Program-made: the position numbers and the translations under genes | Source of the DNA: Ascaris suum | Lineage: Eukaryota; Nematoda; Chromadorea; Rhabditida; Ascarididae | Assembly: GCA_013433145.1 (NCBI GenBank) | Contig: CM024191.1 | Span: 2,124,501-2,188,500, forward strand | Direction of reading: 5' to 3' | DNA length: 64,000 nucleotides | Part shown: positions 27,033 to 39,133 of the stretch, in pieces | Numbering within the stretch: position 1 is the stretch's first letter | Layout: each line of letters starts with the position of its first letter | Notes under the pieces: model-generated | Database searches by the model: none | Told to the model about the DNA's origin: nothing | The model's input: only the letters and a program-made list of their open reading frames with translations

Positions 27033-27431
27033 TTGTGTTTTGCGATCAGTAAACGCTGTTGGAAGTTTTGCGGGCTCGTCAACTGTGGAGTGCTCTTCAT
27101 GTTAAATTACGCTCGGATGCCGTCTACTCCGATCATACCTCTTCGACGCCACGCTTCAGTACCCGCCACATCTCTTGCTCGTGAAAGCAATGAAATAACC
27201 TCACCAACACAATATCTTGGTTCGGCCACTTTATTGGCAAAGACCTTTCGCACTGAGCTGGAGAAGCGAAAGTTAAGGATATCGAGGTCGTCCATCTTGT
27301 TCGGGGGCTACGACGATGCGCAGGAATCGAGACGTGACGCACTCTTCCCAACAAATTTCGCTGATGTTCGTCTCTCTACTGAAATCCGACAAATTTCCAT
27401 CGCTAGAGTCCGAATGTTTGTTTATTTTTAA
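27033..27431 (+). CDS. Possible exon of an unidentified Arg/Ser-rich protein
   Basis: 133 codons are open on the plus strand; the convincing part starts at MPSTPIIPLRRHASVPAT (27117) and continues with FRTELEKRKLRISRSSILF and GGYDDAQESRRDALF, then TAA. RRHAS and RISRSS look like basophilic kinase sites. The region is locally GC-rich, so other frames are open too and strand choice is uncertain. It may belong with the exon-like pieces upstream. Confidence 0.3.
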   Translation: MCFAISKRCWKFCGLVNCGVLFMLNYARMPSTPIIPLRRHASVPATSLARESNEITSPTQYLGSATLLAKTFRTELEKRKLRISRSSILFGGYDDAQESRRDALFPTNFADVRLSTEIRQISIARVRMFVYF

Positions 27432-30171
27432 ATGCTGCTGTAGTTTGCAGCAAGCGGCGATTTTGCGGCAATTAAATGGGGTGATATCAATGACATCAAT
27501 GACTACAAGCGATAAGTAAACGAATCATGATATCTGGAATGGGTTTTTCTTACTCTCTGATGGACATCGCGTAATTTGGCTGTCTTCCAATTGGCTGAAA
27601 CTTTCAACTGCTTTTTGGATGTAGTCTGATTTTTGATTGTATATTTCGTAATTTTTGAGCCTTCGCAAGATATAGCCTTCTAAATAACTGAAGAAATACC
27701 GAAAAAAATGAATAGAAAGTGCACCATACATGCAAACATAACGGATTTTGTCAAAGTTGGTTAGCATTAACCAATTTAAAGAAATGAAAGAAGAACACAT
27801 ATTCACAGATTTGGCAGTCCTGAGGTACCAGTGTTTCATCGATACGACTTCTCCCAGAAAATCTTTGATAAGGCTCATTTGAGTTTTTGCGTTATTGCCA
27901 GTCACAGTTGCTCTGAGTAATCTCGTGCTCTATCGCTTAGTTAAGGTGGCATTATTAGAATGTCAATTTTACATGCCACAGCAATCACCTTTCTTTGCCA
28001 CATTTATTTTAAGTGCAGAAATCTCTCATCTTTTTATTCGAACTTGGAAATTTGAATTTACAAAATATTTATTAGAGGTGGTATCTATGTGCGCACGCGT
28101 ATATTTCTGTTCGTCTCCTTTTCCGCCAGCTCACAATTCAATAAACTTAGAGGCTTGGGATATGGGATTCTGTAGCTGAATCTATTCTGAAGCTTCAGGT
28201 GACACTGATCCTATAATATCTTTTGCAAGATATGTGCACTTATGAATTGGACTGCAGTTAGCGACTTGTCGGATTTTACTCTTAGCCGACTGAATAACGC
28301 TTCCTCACAACTGCTTAGATCCTTAAAAATCTTTGATAGGAAAAACATGTGAGCGCACTGTTGCGTGCTTTTAATTACTTTTTTGATGATGTTGTTCGAT
28401 CTGTGAGGTGGGATTAGGAGAGTTTTTTTTAACGTCTAGTAGATGAAGTCGTCGGTTTTTCTTGCTCTTGACCTATCGATTTCGCTACTACGAATTCATT
28501 AGCGCATAATGACCTGAATTTGAGGGTCTACTGAAGGGGTTGACGAGGTGCGTGCTTTTGCAACCCCGCTCATTAAACCAGACAACACTCAGAAATTCCA
28601 AATCATGGTTTAAAAAATGCGCAACAGTTCATTCATATATTAATCGAACCGACGACCGATACTAATCTGCCGTGAAATATGCAATTTTCTGACCAACTGA
28701 ACAAACTGCGATAGGACCGCTTGTGAAATATTAGAAGAAACATCTTACTGGTGAGGCATATTTAAGTGTATAAAGCTGTGGTTTGGTTTTTATACACTGA
28801 ATTTCGTAGCTTCAGTCTCACTGGTAGAAGAGATAAAACTGTCGGAAGGAGAGGCAGATAAACGGTCAGCTAAGCACATACGTCTAACTCAGCCACAGTG
28901 CTAAACACACAGTACATGGTTCTCTGCACTTGAAAAAAATGCCATAAGCTTCGAAAGAAATGACTGAAAAGCTTTAGGTTTTCTATGATTTTTAGGTGGA
29001 GGTGGAGAGTGCTAAGGGAAGGGGTATTTCTGCCTCAAAAATTTTGTGCATATGAAAGCAAACCATTTCAAAACTTTAGAACAGAGGTTTATCTGATCGG
29101 GAAGCGAGAAAGGTTCTTCTTTGGAAAGGAGATTTCATTGAAGTTATTAGAATTTCTATAAGAAAAGAATTAATACCATTCGTCTTCACTTATTCTCTTT
29201 CCTAGTGAATGATGTCTATGGGACTTAGTTGTTGTCGTAAAATTTCGAGAGGTGAAAGTGTTCTGAAGCTCACATATTGAGGATGTGATCCTTTTGAATT
29301 TGTGTTTCATTTTGTCGAGGAAATGTTGAAGTATGCGCTCTAATCTACATGCGTCTTTATTTGCTTCAAATGACAGTATTTACTTTCTTGAGTTATTTTC
29401 ACTTGAGATGCTTAATTGCCATCGTAGTTGTGAGATAACGAAAAAGACCGTTTAATCTCAGATATATTAAAGGGTTTTTGATGATATATAGAAATTCCAT
29501 TCCATTTTCAATTCGTTTTTTTCATTTAGCTATCATGAAATTGAATTTTTGAAATTTACCATCTTATAAATGAGTATGAGCATGTTTTAGATGGATTGAT
29601 GAAGAGAATTTCTGCTTGTGAAGATCGCTCTTAAAGCTTAGTATTTAATAAAGCAACTATTTTATTGTTGCACTTCTTTTTTCAATCGTTTTGCGAAAGA
29701 ATTTATGATGTGGAATTCATAACGATGCACTAGAGGTACATTTACGTTTTCCCTATTATTTTGGTTGATCCCATTTAGAAAATAAATGAAAAGTCGCATG
29801 TCACTTTGTTAGTGTTTACCTTTTAGTAACGATAAATAGAAACTTATATAAATCTCGAAGACAAAAATTGATAGAAGTTGTCTACGATGGCATTGTTCTT
29901 GAAATAAGCAAAGTGTCGAGAGCGGAATAGCCGTGTTCTTTGAGCTAAAGATTAGCAGGTGTTCGCCGTAACATCACTCATAATCCAAAGTTTTGACTGG
30001 TGGGAAGCTTGTACGTCAGACGACACTTACGTATGTCTACGAAAATTTACAACGTTGAGGAGAATTCCGTCTATTTCATTAGCTTTGTTTTTCAAAAGAG
30101 TAAAGCATACTAGATCCAACTAGCGCCCATTCTCGCTCTAGTCCTGAGAATTTTTTGCATACATTCTTCTG
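27432..30171. other. No gene supported; upstream region of the MPPED-like gene
   Basis: Mostly short frames; the longest (27525-27905 minus, 27895-28179 plus) lack splice context. The promoter of the MPPED-like gene should lie here, but no TATA element or spliced-leader acceptor can be fixed by eye. Confidence 0.5.
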
Positions 30172-30189
30172 ATGAAGTTTTTGATAGAG
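30172..30189 (+). CDS. Probable first coding micro-exon of the MPPED-like gene
   Basis: The exon at 30296 has an in-frame TAA at 30278-30280 just upstream and no initiator of its own, so an upstream coding exon ending in phase 0 is needed. ATG at 30172 gives MKFLIE, followed directly by GTATGA as donor, in phase 0, with a 106-nt intron. MKFLIE-IYPHQYTEDP lines up with the short beta-strand and E-Y-x-x-N-P region at the start of vertebrate MPPED proteins. The donor is weaker than GTAAGT, and another exon farther upstream is possible. Confidence 0.5.
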
Positions 30190-33100
30190 GTATGATGTAA
30201 GTATGATGTAATCGAGATTTTTACTGCTTGTTAAAAGTAACTAAGTGAAGAAATTGCTTTTACTAAACAATGGTGATTAAAAAGAAGGCTTGCAGATTTA
30301 TCCACATCAGTATACCGAAGATCCGACTGTAGCATGGGAGATGCTGAAGACAAAGCGGCCGGTGAAGAACGTTCGCCAGGTAAAACGTCTCAGGAACCCA
30401 CTATATTCCTTTATCGTCTTGACTTTGCTAACCATGAATTAATTTCGACAGAATTTTCACTTCATTTATGATGAGGAATTCATTTAACTCTATAGCAGAA
30501 GGTGAGAAATCAAGTGAGCCTAGCAAATGATATGCCCACGTCTGTCTCAAAAAATTGAAGTCGGATTCACTTTTTATCTGATCAAAAATCAATTTATAAC
30601 ATAAACAGTGAATTTTTATGCAGTGGATTTATTCTAGGGGATAATTTCTTGAAAGGAAGCAAATTCTTACTGGCTAAATTCCACTTCATTTGAATAAAAT
30701 TTAATTTTAATTGGGAACGCAATTCCCTAATGTGGTGAGTGTTCAGATGGATCTTCATCTTGATTATGTGCCGTTAGAATATACTACTGATTCATGACTC
30801 AGAAGCATCAGACAAATAGTTGCAAAGGTAGGTGTCACGTCAAAGAATTTAGTGCAATATGTGCTGCCAATGTTGTACTGAAATCGTTTTAGATGAAATT
30901 GGATGCACCAATAAAATCCGATCATGTGAGATTCGTTTGTGTGGCTTGTACTCATGGTGTTGCACTCGATCCAGCTTCTCTCCCACCCGGTGACATATTG
31001 ATTATTGCTGGTGATTTCACCAGTTGTGGACTCCCGAAAGAAGTGAAAAGTTTCAACGAAAATATGGGTCAGTCATCTTTCTACAATTTTCCAATATTGT
31101 TTTGGATTTTCTGGCATCACAGGCAAACTAATAGGTGAGCCGAGGAGTCGGAAATTTTTAGCTGTACACATATAAACTTCACTGAACTAATTGAGATCTC
31201 TTAGTATACGTCTCAATATGCTAAAATGTATATGCATCCTTGAAAGTCATAATGGGATTGAGTCACCACTCACGATGTTTTAACGACTTTTCACAATATT
31301 TCAAAGCTTGTCTTCCGACTCTAGACATGACAATAGCGTATGGGAATGGCAACGGATCTTTCTCACATTTAGAATAAGCCAACATATTTTTGCGCAATAA
31401 AAGAAGTCATTCGATGCACTAGGTAATCTAAGCTAAAGCGAAAGTTTTCTCATTTGCTGCCAGTTACATCAAATACTTGTCGACTCCACTAAAAATTAAC
31501 CATACAATATTTTCACCATCGATATAGTTGCCACTACTGTAAACTTGCATCATTACAAGGTATGACTGTTCGTAATGTTTACGGCAAAGGTGTCTTCCAT
31601 GTTGCTCCTTTCTAAAGTGATAGTATTTATACGTATAGATTATTTCCCTGCATTGTTTCTCATTACGCGTATATGGGCCACACGGTCCTATGTGTTCTGC
31701 CTTTGCTGCAAATCGACAGCAATTTGCATATGTGTGAATTGAAGCTGTTGTGGGCTCAAAACAAACGAATCATAATCTAACTTCAGCGCTAATGAAGCAC
31801 ACGTTCAAAATTGCGATCTCGGGCAACCACGAATGTACATTTGATGACTCGTTCCTCAAGTCTGCAGGTAAACCATTCATCCATGTTAATGAAGCTAATA
31901 ACAGAAGTAATTTCTATGCCTAAAGATTGATATGGATACTTTAGTGCTGTCTAAGCGCCATGATATTTTCTTGCTTCGATACCGAACTTTTTCGTTGCAA
32001 AGGCGTCTCAAGTGAAAATTACGGAGAAAATGCTCCTTCACATCACCTAAAGTAGTCTGTCTTTTAAAATTCATTCTGATTATTCGCCAGCCTATACATA
32101 AGCTTTTGACATTTGAGCTCTATAATTCGCGTGCTTAAGTAATTTTTACAGCAGAGCTGTCCTTTGAAGTTTTATTATTGATTGTTCCATCGTCGGCTGA
32201 CAAATTTTAAAGAGGTGTAGTGTTCGTGTTTTTTTTTTTTCTCGTGAGATGCATTCTTGTCTGCTGTGAGCATGTAGGTGTTGCGATGTGACTGCCAAGG
32301 CGGACATTTTTTTCTGTTGTGATGTGATAGCCGATCCACGAACTATGCATAAATTGGACATAACTACATTTAGGAAAGGATATCGGTGAAGCCAAGGAGG
32401 TCGCACTCAAACAAGCGCTTTCGGCAGCTCTCTCATCTGCGAAAGTGAGTAACCCGAGGTCATTGTTAACGAACGTTATCTACCTTCAGGATTCAATGGT
32501 CGAGCTGTTCGGCATTCGTATATATGGCACTCCTTGGTCAGTGCGACGCATTCTTTTTTTCTTTGTCCAAATAGAGTAGCCGTTCAATGCGATGCACATC
32601 TTATCAACTTTAGACAGATATGGTCATGAGTAGTGGAGTGGAAAGAATTGCTGGAAGTTTTGGATGTCCATTTTACGTAAGCGAAGTCCCTCACGACGTA
32701 CATTTCTGTGAGTCGCCATCACCTTTTTTTACGGCTTTTTTCCACAAGAACTTCTGCCTGCGCATCTAGGGGAGTTTCTGACTAGGACTGGTACTGAACA
32801 TTTTCCCTATCTAAGCGTAGGCAGTAACATTATGAGAATGAAATGGCAACGTCCCCACCGTGATTCGTCTGTCTAGTTGAGAGACCTGCGAATTGCGTTT
32901 TTCTTAAATACTTTATTATGTCACGAATGACTTTTCTCCACGATCTCGAAATGGATCCCTAGAAAACGAAGCGCATGCACCATATGCGAAGTCCAACACT
33001 CACCATTTATCCTGCAACAAATCATCGGGTGCTGTCGTTGACGTCGGGGTCTAAAAGCATTCGAAATACGAACCTGCCATTGCTTTCTAAATTTTTGCTT

Positions 33101-33566
33101 CCTTATCATTTTTGGGTCTTTCCTGGCTCCACTGCAAACCATTGTTTATTGCACTAAGCATGCAGCCGTTAGCTGCCTTTCATATTTGATTTTAGAAAAG
33201 ATTTGAATCTTAACTTTAGTTGATTGCACCGACAATTTTCATGAAGTTTCCTCCACTAAAAACCTGATAGGAAGAAGTCTTGGCAGCCGCTTCGGAATTA
33301 AGCTCACGAGGGCTTCTTGCTGTCTCCTTTATCTGTCATTTTATTGTCTCACAGCTTTAAAGGATTTTCGAAAAAAATGTTTGAGCGAGCATTGCCTTAG
33401 GCGATCGCTCCGCAAAGATTCATCATGTTTAGGAAGTTGCGAAATTACACCCTGCCATCTCTCTACCTCTTCGTGTGTTCTTAAATTATCCCTTTAGTAA
33501 TCATTTTTCAAGATGCATTCACTTCACCGATTGGACTAGAAGGAAGATATTCGTTTTTTGCAAAAA

Positions 33567-33599
<33 letters not shown>

Positions 33600-35485
33600 C
33601 GTATACTTCCGTCTTCGTTTCAGGCAACCCAGGATGGATAATTGGGCATTTAATCTACCACGAGGACAGCCACTGCTGAATAAATGGAATCAAATTCCTA
33701 CAGGTGTCGATGTACTAATCACGCACACTCCTCCACTCGGTTAGTGGTACTCGAAATACAATGGCCTTCGCCACATTCCTCTCTCCTAACCCCTCCCTCT
33801 CTTTTGCCTCCCAGCCTTGCATCGCTTTCCTCTCTTCCAGTGTCAGAATTGGCAAATAAAACTTCGAGAAGCTGTTTTTAATGCAGATTAGACAATACTT
33901 AATGCAGAAGCTCTCCTCTCCCCTCTTCCATATATTTCTATGGAGTTTGATGGGTAAAATGGCTTGGCATCTCTCATATCATCTTTCATATTTGAGAGGT
34001 GTTGTAGACATTAATAGTGCCAAAAATATTGCGTGCATTTCATGCAAATTGGCTTTGCATTTCCCAAGAGTCGAATCAATAACAACTGGAAAAGCACACC
34101 AAATGAACTAACATTACGATCGCTTTTGCATTTCTTCAGCTGATTGATCAATTTTATAGAATACCAGCAAGCAATAAAATATAAGAATTATTGCGGTTAT
34201 TCATTTAAACTGTTTCAATCATTTTTACAAATCTTCGAAGCAAAACATTTTTTTAATGCTTCAATCGGCATAAAATCCATGAAAATTTTTTTACACCTTT
34301 AAATGCCTGTAACATATGTCGATTTTGAAGGGACAAATTAAAAATCAGTATAGGAGGTAATCCTATAGTTTGCATCACTGCCGTTAAATTGCTCAACATT
34401 GCGTTCAATGGTTACTATATCAGAAATATAAGGATTGTGCCAGCTTATAAAAAGGACAGTTTTGCAGAAAATTTATGCGTTTTGGTTAAATTAGCTTTAG
34501 ATATCAATGTTTCATTTCTGATATTTCAATATTTGTTGGTAATTTAGTTGAGTGGTTAATGACATTAACGAAATATAAGGGCACTTATTATAGCAGAGTC
34601 TTTGACATGCGTTCGGTGCATAAAAAATGCATAATTGATATAAACGTTTGAATTTTATGCTTATAAAGTATCACACTGGGCAACGATAAAGCAATTTTTA
34701 TGTATTCGTTGATAATAAAAATCTCCCGAAAGTAAATCTCTGTTGCTGCCCATCTGCAAATGAGAGCTTTGAATAAGCGAACTTTTCGATGAAATCTCAA
34801 GTGCAAAGATACATTTGAGAAAATATTGGATCTGTCATGAATTTGTATAGAAATTCATCCGAAACTATAGCAGTTGAATTCATAGCCAGAAGCAAATAAA
34901 TTTTTGATTTTTTTATCAGTTGTTATTATTCTAGAAATTATTGCCGCCGACAGTATGTTTCGGGGTTGTTATGTCATTATTTCATCACCGTAGCAATTAT
35001 TCTTGCTGCAACACTTGCAATTATCCCGCTTTTCATATGAATGTTGCTATCAACATGTGCTTTTGTCTGTATTAATACTGACCTTGAAGAAGGCTTTTGA
35101 TTAATAAATGGAGGCAAAGAGAAGATTCGAATTTCTTATTCTCATTCCTTGTGATGCAAATTTTTTATTTAGGACACGGCGATATGCTGTCAATGGGAAG
35201 TCGTGCTGGCTGTGTTGAACTACTGAATTCGGTTGTTAAAAGGATACGCCCAAAATATCATGTGTTTGGACATGTACATGAGGGTAAGCATCATCATTCA
35301 ATCGGCGTTAATGATGTTCGCACAACTGTCTTTTGTAGGTCCATCGAGGAACATTTCTTGATGTGAAGCATATTATCTAACGTTCTTGGAGAAGTGAATA
35401 GCTGAAGGAAGGCTGGAAATGCCATTTTTTTCAGTGATACGTCCTGCTTATCACAGTGATAATATGACGATAATAATAATTGCCA

Positions 35486-35553
<68 letters not shown>

Positions 35554-36362
35554 CACTGATAATATAAAGTGATAACGTCAATAAGGTCAAAGGTCAGTGC
35601 AATATTGACATTTGGCCTTATTAACATTATCACCCTATGTTGACCTTTGTTTGCAATTTCTATGGGTTTCGAGCGTCGAATTTCTCTTCCAAAGGTGCAG
35701 TTCGTTAAGTGTTACAAAAATATGTACAAAAAGCGGATAACTTCATCCTTAAAAGAACATTGATAAAGATTTTTGTTGCACTATGAATTGTAGTTCTTTA
35801 AGGACTAGTACTCTACCGAGATCCATAGGAGAAGATCCCTAATCCTTTCATTCCATACCTTGACGTCGAGGCCTACCGCTCATATTTCAATCCTTGTACA
35901 AATGACCATGATTTACCTACCACTTGTCACATAACACAACGTGCGAGCGAAATGATTGTCCGCGTCGTAATTTTTTTTAAACCAACGTCCACTGACGGAG
36001 CGGTACTATATTATTGCTGCTGTTATAACGGATTTTATTTAAAGATACGCCTAGTACAATGCCACTGAGCAAGAGAGGGTTGGATATGACAGCACCAACC
36101 TTAGGCACTCTGCTACCCAAATGCCATCGGAGTAGCAGCAATAAAGCTTTGCTTGCATGCATTTGCATATATCATCATTTAATTTTCAGGTTATGGGTGT
36201 ACATCTGACGGTTATACGAAATTTATCAATTGTTGTCTAATGAACGAAAATTTGGAGATGACGAATAGGGCGATTATTTTCGATATTCCAGTCGATGCAG
36301 AGGCGAAATCGCATTTCTTACAAAGCAGCAAAAAGCTTATGAAGAAATTATTAAAGAAATAA
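30172..36362 (+). CDS. MPPED2-like metallophosphoesterase (UPF0046 family), 8 exons, 306 aa
   Basis: Exons: 30172-30189, 30296-30379, 30893-31067, 31787-31867, 32374-32536, 33624-33739, 35173-35283, 36190-36362 (TAA). Every junction is GT..AG and the phases close. The joined protein is 306 aa; vertebrate MPPED2 is about 294. Family motifs in order: RFVCVACTHG (47-56, motif I), GDILIIAGDF (67-76), SGNHE (104-108), SLLTNVIYLQDS (149-160), IRIYGTPW (167-174), NWAFNLPRGQPLL (180-192), DVLITHTPPLG (203-213), GCVELLNSV (225-233), HVFGHVHEG (242-250), then a Lys-rich tail. The family is known for metal-dependent phosphodiesterase activity on cyclic nucleotides or similar phosphoesters; there is no signal peptide, so a cytosolic enzyme is inferred. 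Oddities: the motif I Asp is Cys53, while the late motif keeps GHVH, where vertebrate MPPED1/2 have Gly at the first His. The 6-residue first exon is the least certain part. Only distant paralogues of the same family are real alternatives. Confidence 0.93.
33567..33598. repeat. (AAT)n trinucleotide microsatellite, intronic
   Basis: About ten AAT/ATA units in intron 32537-33623 of the MPPED-like gene, ending 25 bases before the acceptor. Confidence 0.9.
35488..35551. repeat. (AT)n microsatellite in the last intron of the MPPED-like gene
   Basis: About 64 nt of pure alternating TA inside intron 35284-36189. Tyr-Ile repeat reading frames on it are artefacts. An imperfect hairpin follows 18 bases later. 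Confidence 0.95.
35569..35633. repeat. Imperfect inverted repeat (28-nt arms) beside the (AT)n array
   Basis: Left arm 35569-35596 begins GTGATAACGTCA; right arm 35606-35633 ends ACATTATCAC. About 24 of 28 positions pair, with a 9-nt loop. It is intronic and AT-rich, and could be a small foldback or MITE remnant or a transcript hairpin. Confidence 0.7.
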
Positions 36363-36363
36363 A
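36358..36363 (+). promoter_or_regulatory. Polyadenylation signal AATAAA overlapping the stop codon of the MPPED-like gene
   Basis: AATAAA spans the TAA stop (36360-36362), which would give a 3' UTR of only about 10-25 nt. Very short 3' UTRs occur in nematodes. No second AATAAA was noticed in the next hundred bases. Confidence 0.5.
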
Positions 36364-38618
36364 TTTGTTTTTCTCTTCATCTCATATTTTTACATAATGC
36401 ATGAGACCATTTTGTTATCTCGAGTAGCGCCTAAGTACGGTCTCGAACTTACTTACCTATTTCGCTGTCAACTATGAAATAATGTCAGTTTTATTCACTT
36501 AATAACTTGAAGAGATTTCATTCAACTTATAATATTTGTTTAAGAGGTGCTTGATAATTTAGCGATTTGAGGGTCTAATCCTGGAACTTTTTTCCTCACC
36601 TCACGCTCCTTAGAGATCAAAAGAGGAAGTGATGTGCGGAGCTGCTAATTCAACTAACACACCTCAATGAGTACAAAAATAGAGTATCAATAATTACATA
36701 CGAGCAACTGGCAAAGATTTTCGAACAACTCCAAAAGAGAATTTTTCTCTTATTTCGTCATGAATTCATGTTCTCATACGTAAATGCAAGAAATTCTTTT
36801 CCATCTCCGACAGAATCACTTTTGAGAATGAGCTAATAAGATGAAAATTTCGATGAAATGTAATTATCTAACACTCAACGTTCTCATATAAAATCACTCT
36901 CTCTCTATGATCTTGAATAAAGCCTGAGTAAGTTGTTAGATTGTTGAAATTTTTGAATTGGATGAGAATGAACGAATTGGTTGGAATGTTTCCTTATGAG
37001 GTTACGAATAAATCTTACTACTTTCAAGATGAAAATCAGTAATGATGCACCAAGTATGAAGAATTAAAGTGAGAAGCGTTCTGTATTTAAACATTTCGAG
37101 CAAAATTCATTACTGATTATCTTGAATAGAGTAGGCAGATTCGGTATAAACAAACGTTGTAAGATGAGCTGTAAAAAATGCTGCATTTGTATGTTCAATG
37201 TAAAGCGAGAGCAATTGTTTGTGGCGGTCGAATTCTAATTGCTTCATAAAATGTATTAGGTTTATAGAGCTTCATTCATTAAATTCGTTAACACCGAAAT
37301 TCGACAAGCTGCTTATGATTAGTGCAATATTCTTAGAACAATTGACTTGCACAGCTCTCTAGCTAATCCGCACTTGTTGAAGTTGTCTTGTTGAAGTTTC
37401 TAGAATGGGAATAACCACTATTATAAACGCAGATTTAAGGTGGAATACATAGTAAACTAGTAAATAAAAACATCGATAAACCATACATCTCTAACAGAAA
37501 AAAAAATTGATAGGATTTTTTTATGAAGCACAACTTTGGTGGATATATCGAGAGATAAAACCTAACAAATAATCACGAGGGTATTGCTCAAATAGTAAGT
37601 AAGTTTCCTTGCGTTGTGTTTTCGTTTTTCTTCGTTCATATGTTATCACTGTTTTCTTTCCTCTAGTAATCCTCATTTCTTCTATGTAACACCTTCTTGT
37701 GCTATCTTCACTTCTTCATTTGCATATTTTTCTCATGCCACCACTCTGTCCTATTTTATGCTTACACTTATTTTGTGATCCTTACTCTTTATTACTTAAT
37801 TTTTTGCGCCTATTGAATAATCAATAAATAGGTCTAATCAGCCATGTGGAACAATCTGCTTAGGCTCATCAATGACGAGCCATAAAACTGTAAACGTTGT
37901 GATCCCAAACATTTTCATACCTACGTTAGTTCATTTCCAGCATGTTACATTTCTCGCACTCGCATCTTACCTTCTAAGTTTTCATTACTTCTTTCTTATT
38001 TCATCGAAGAGCTTTGCGTGTGCTTAGGTTAATTGTTTAATTACTTGTTTTTGCACTAGATAAAATTATTTAGCATCGACATTTGCTCATGCTATATTCA
38101 AGAATTGTATGCGCTTTCCTGGGTCCCCAAATTATACTGAAGATAACAAATGAATAACAAATGAAATTATTCCATCTAGCTGCAAGAAATGACAGAAGTC
38201 GCAACACTTAAGCTAGGATCAAGGGTGAAATGATTAAGACACTTTTCTTGAATTTGATAGAGACTGGAAAAGCTATGAGCCTCATTCGACTCATTGGTGT
38301 AGGTTTTTGAATGCAGATGCAAGAGTAAAATCTGCCACTACATGATCGCCTCATCAGAATTCCAGCATGAAAGTGTCCTGCTTTAGTGAAGTGGACCGGC
38401 AGTGTCCTGCATTGAAATTTTAGAAAGCATAATTTTTCGTCGATTCATAACTGTTCATATGACACCATTTTATCGCTTGAAGGTAAATGAATGAATTTAT
38501 TAGAGCGTTAAGCGTGGCTCCTCAATATCCCAAATTATCACTTTGCATTGGTGTATTTTTGAAAATGATGCGGCCTTTATCGGTTTTTGTTGCTTTTATT
38601 GCAACGTTTGAATGACGC
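36363..38618. other. Intergenic, no gene supported
   Basis: Very AT-rich, with stops in every frame at short spacing after the end of the MPPED-like gene. Confidence 0.65.
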
Positions 38619-38780
38619 ACGATTCCAAACATGCTGACGACGGAACATTGAAACACTTTGTCGCTTAATTTGTTCGCACAGCGTAAATGAGGCGTATAAC
38701 CAACGTTTCACTTTCGAAAACCCTATGTTTGAGCGTGCCTCAACTAAAGAAACTTCGCGCCGAAAAAACGAGTCAAAGAG
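38619..38780 (+). CDS. Possible exon with a FENPMF motif
   Basis: The frame is open from after TGA (about 38618) and ends exactly at a strong donor, AAGAG|GTAAGTGG (38781). A possible acceptor TTCGCACAG lies near 38680. The end reads SVNEAYNQRFTFENPMFE, then a basic RASTKETSRRKNESKR tail. FENPMF resembles NPxY/F endocytic motifs in cytoplasmic tails (inference). The minus strand is also open here for about 100 codons, so strand is not certain. Confidence 0.3.
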
Positions 38781-38932
38781 GTAAGTGGGAGAACGGTGAG
38801 AGAGCAAGAGGAGCAGTTGATTTGCCAATGAGAAAATAGATGAACATGCGCCGCATGATGGATACCTGTTTCCACGGTGAGCCACAATAAGAACGCAAAT
38901 CGCTTGTGAAAATATTGGTATCGCGTATGCAG

Positions 38933-39133
38933 GTTGAAGAATCTGAAAGAGCAGACGTCCTTCAACGGATGTGGCCTTTTCGCGCTTTGCAACGTGATGG
39001 ACTTATTGGTTCCGAAGCTATCGTTTATCAAGGGATTCAAGATTTATTATATCAGTTTCTTTCATTAAGCACTGAGCTTGAGACAACTGCTGTACAGGAT
39101 CATAGGTGTAGAGTGTTACTGGCGGAAGACTGA
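38933..39133 (+). CDS. Possible exon following the 38.7 kb piece, frame ambiguous
   Basis: After TATGCAG two frames are open. Frame A reads VEESERADVLQRMWPFRALQ onward to IQDLLYQFLSLSTELETT and stops at 39131-39133. Frame B, the one in phase with donor 38781, reads LKNLKEQTSFNGCGLFALC and stops near 39069. Frame A looks more like protein; frame B fits the splice phase. A missed small exon or an indel would reconcile them. Confidence 0.28.
   Translation, partial: VEESERADVLQRMWPFRALQRDGLIGSEAIVYQGIQDLLYQFLSLSTELETTAVQDHRCRVLLAED

Noticed and set aside
32445..32489. Calling this GTGAGT...CAG segment a constitutive intron
   Set aside because: Retained translation contains the conserved LLTN-x-IYLQD block and keeps the frame.
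35294..35633. Minus-strand frames with Tyr-Ile runs
   Set aside because: Translation of the intronic (AT)n array and antisense of an MPPED exon.
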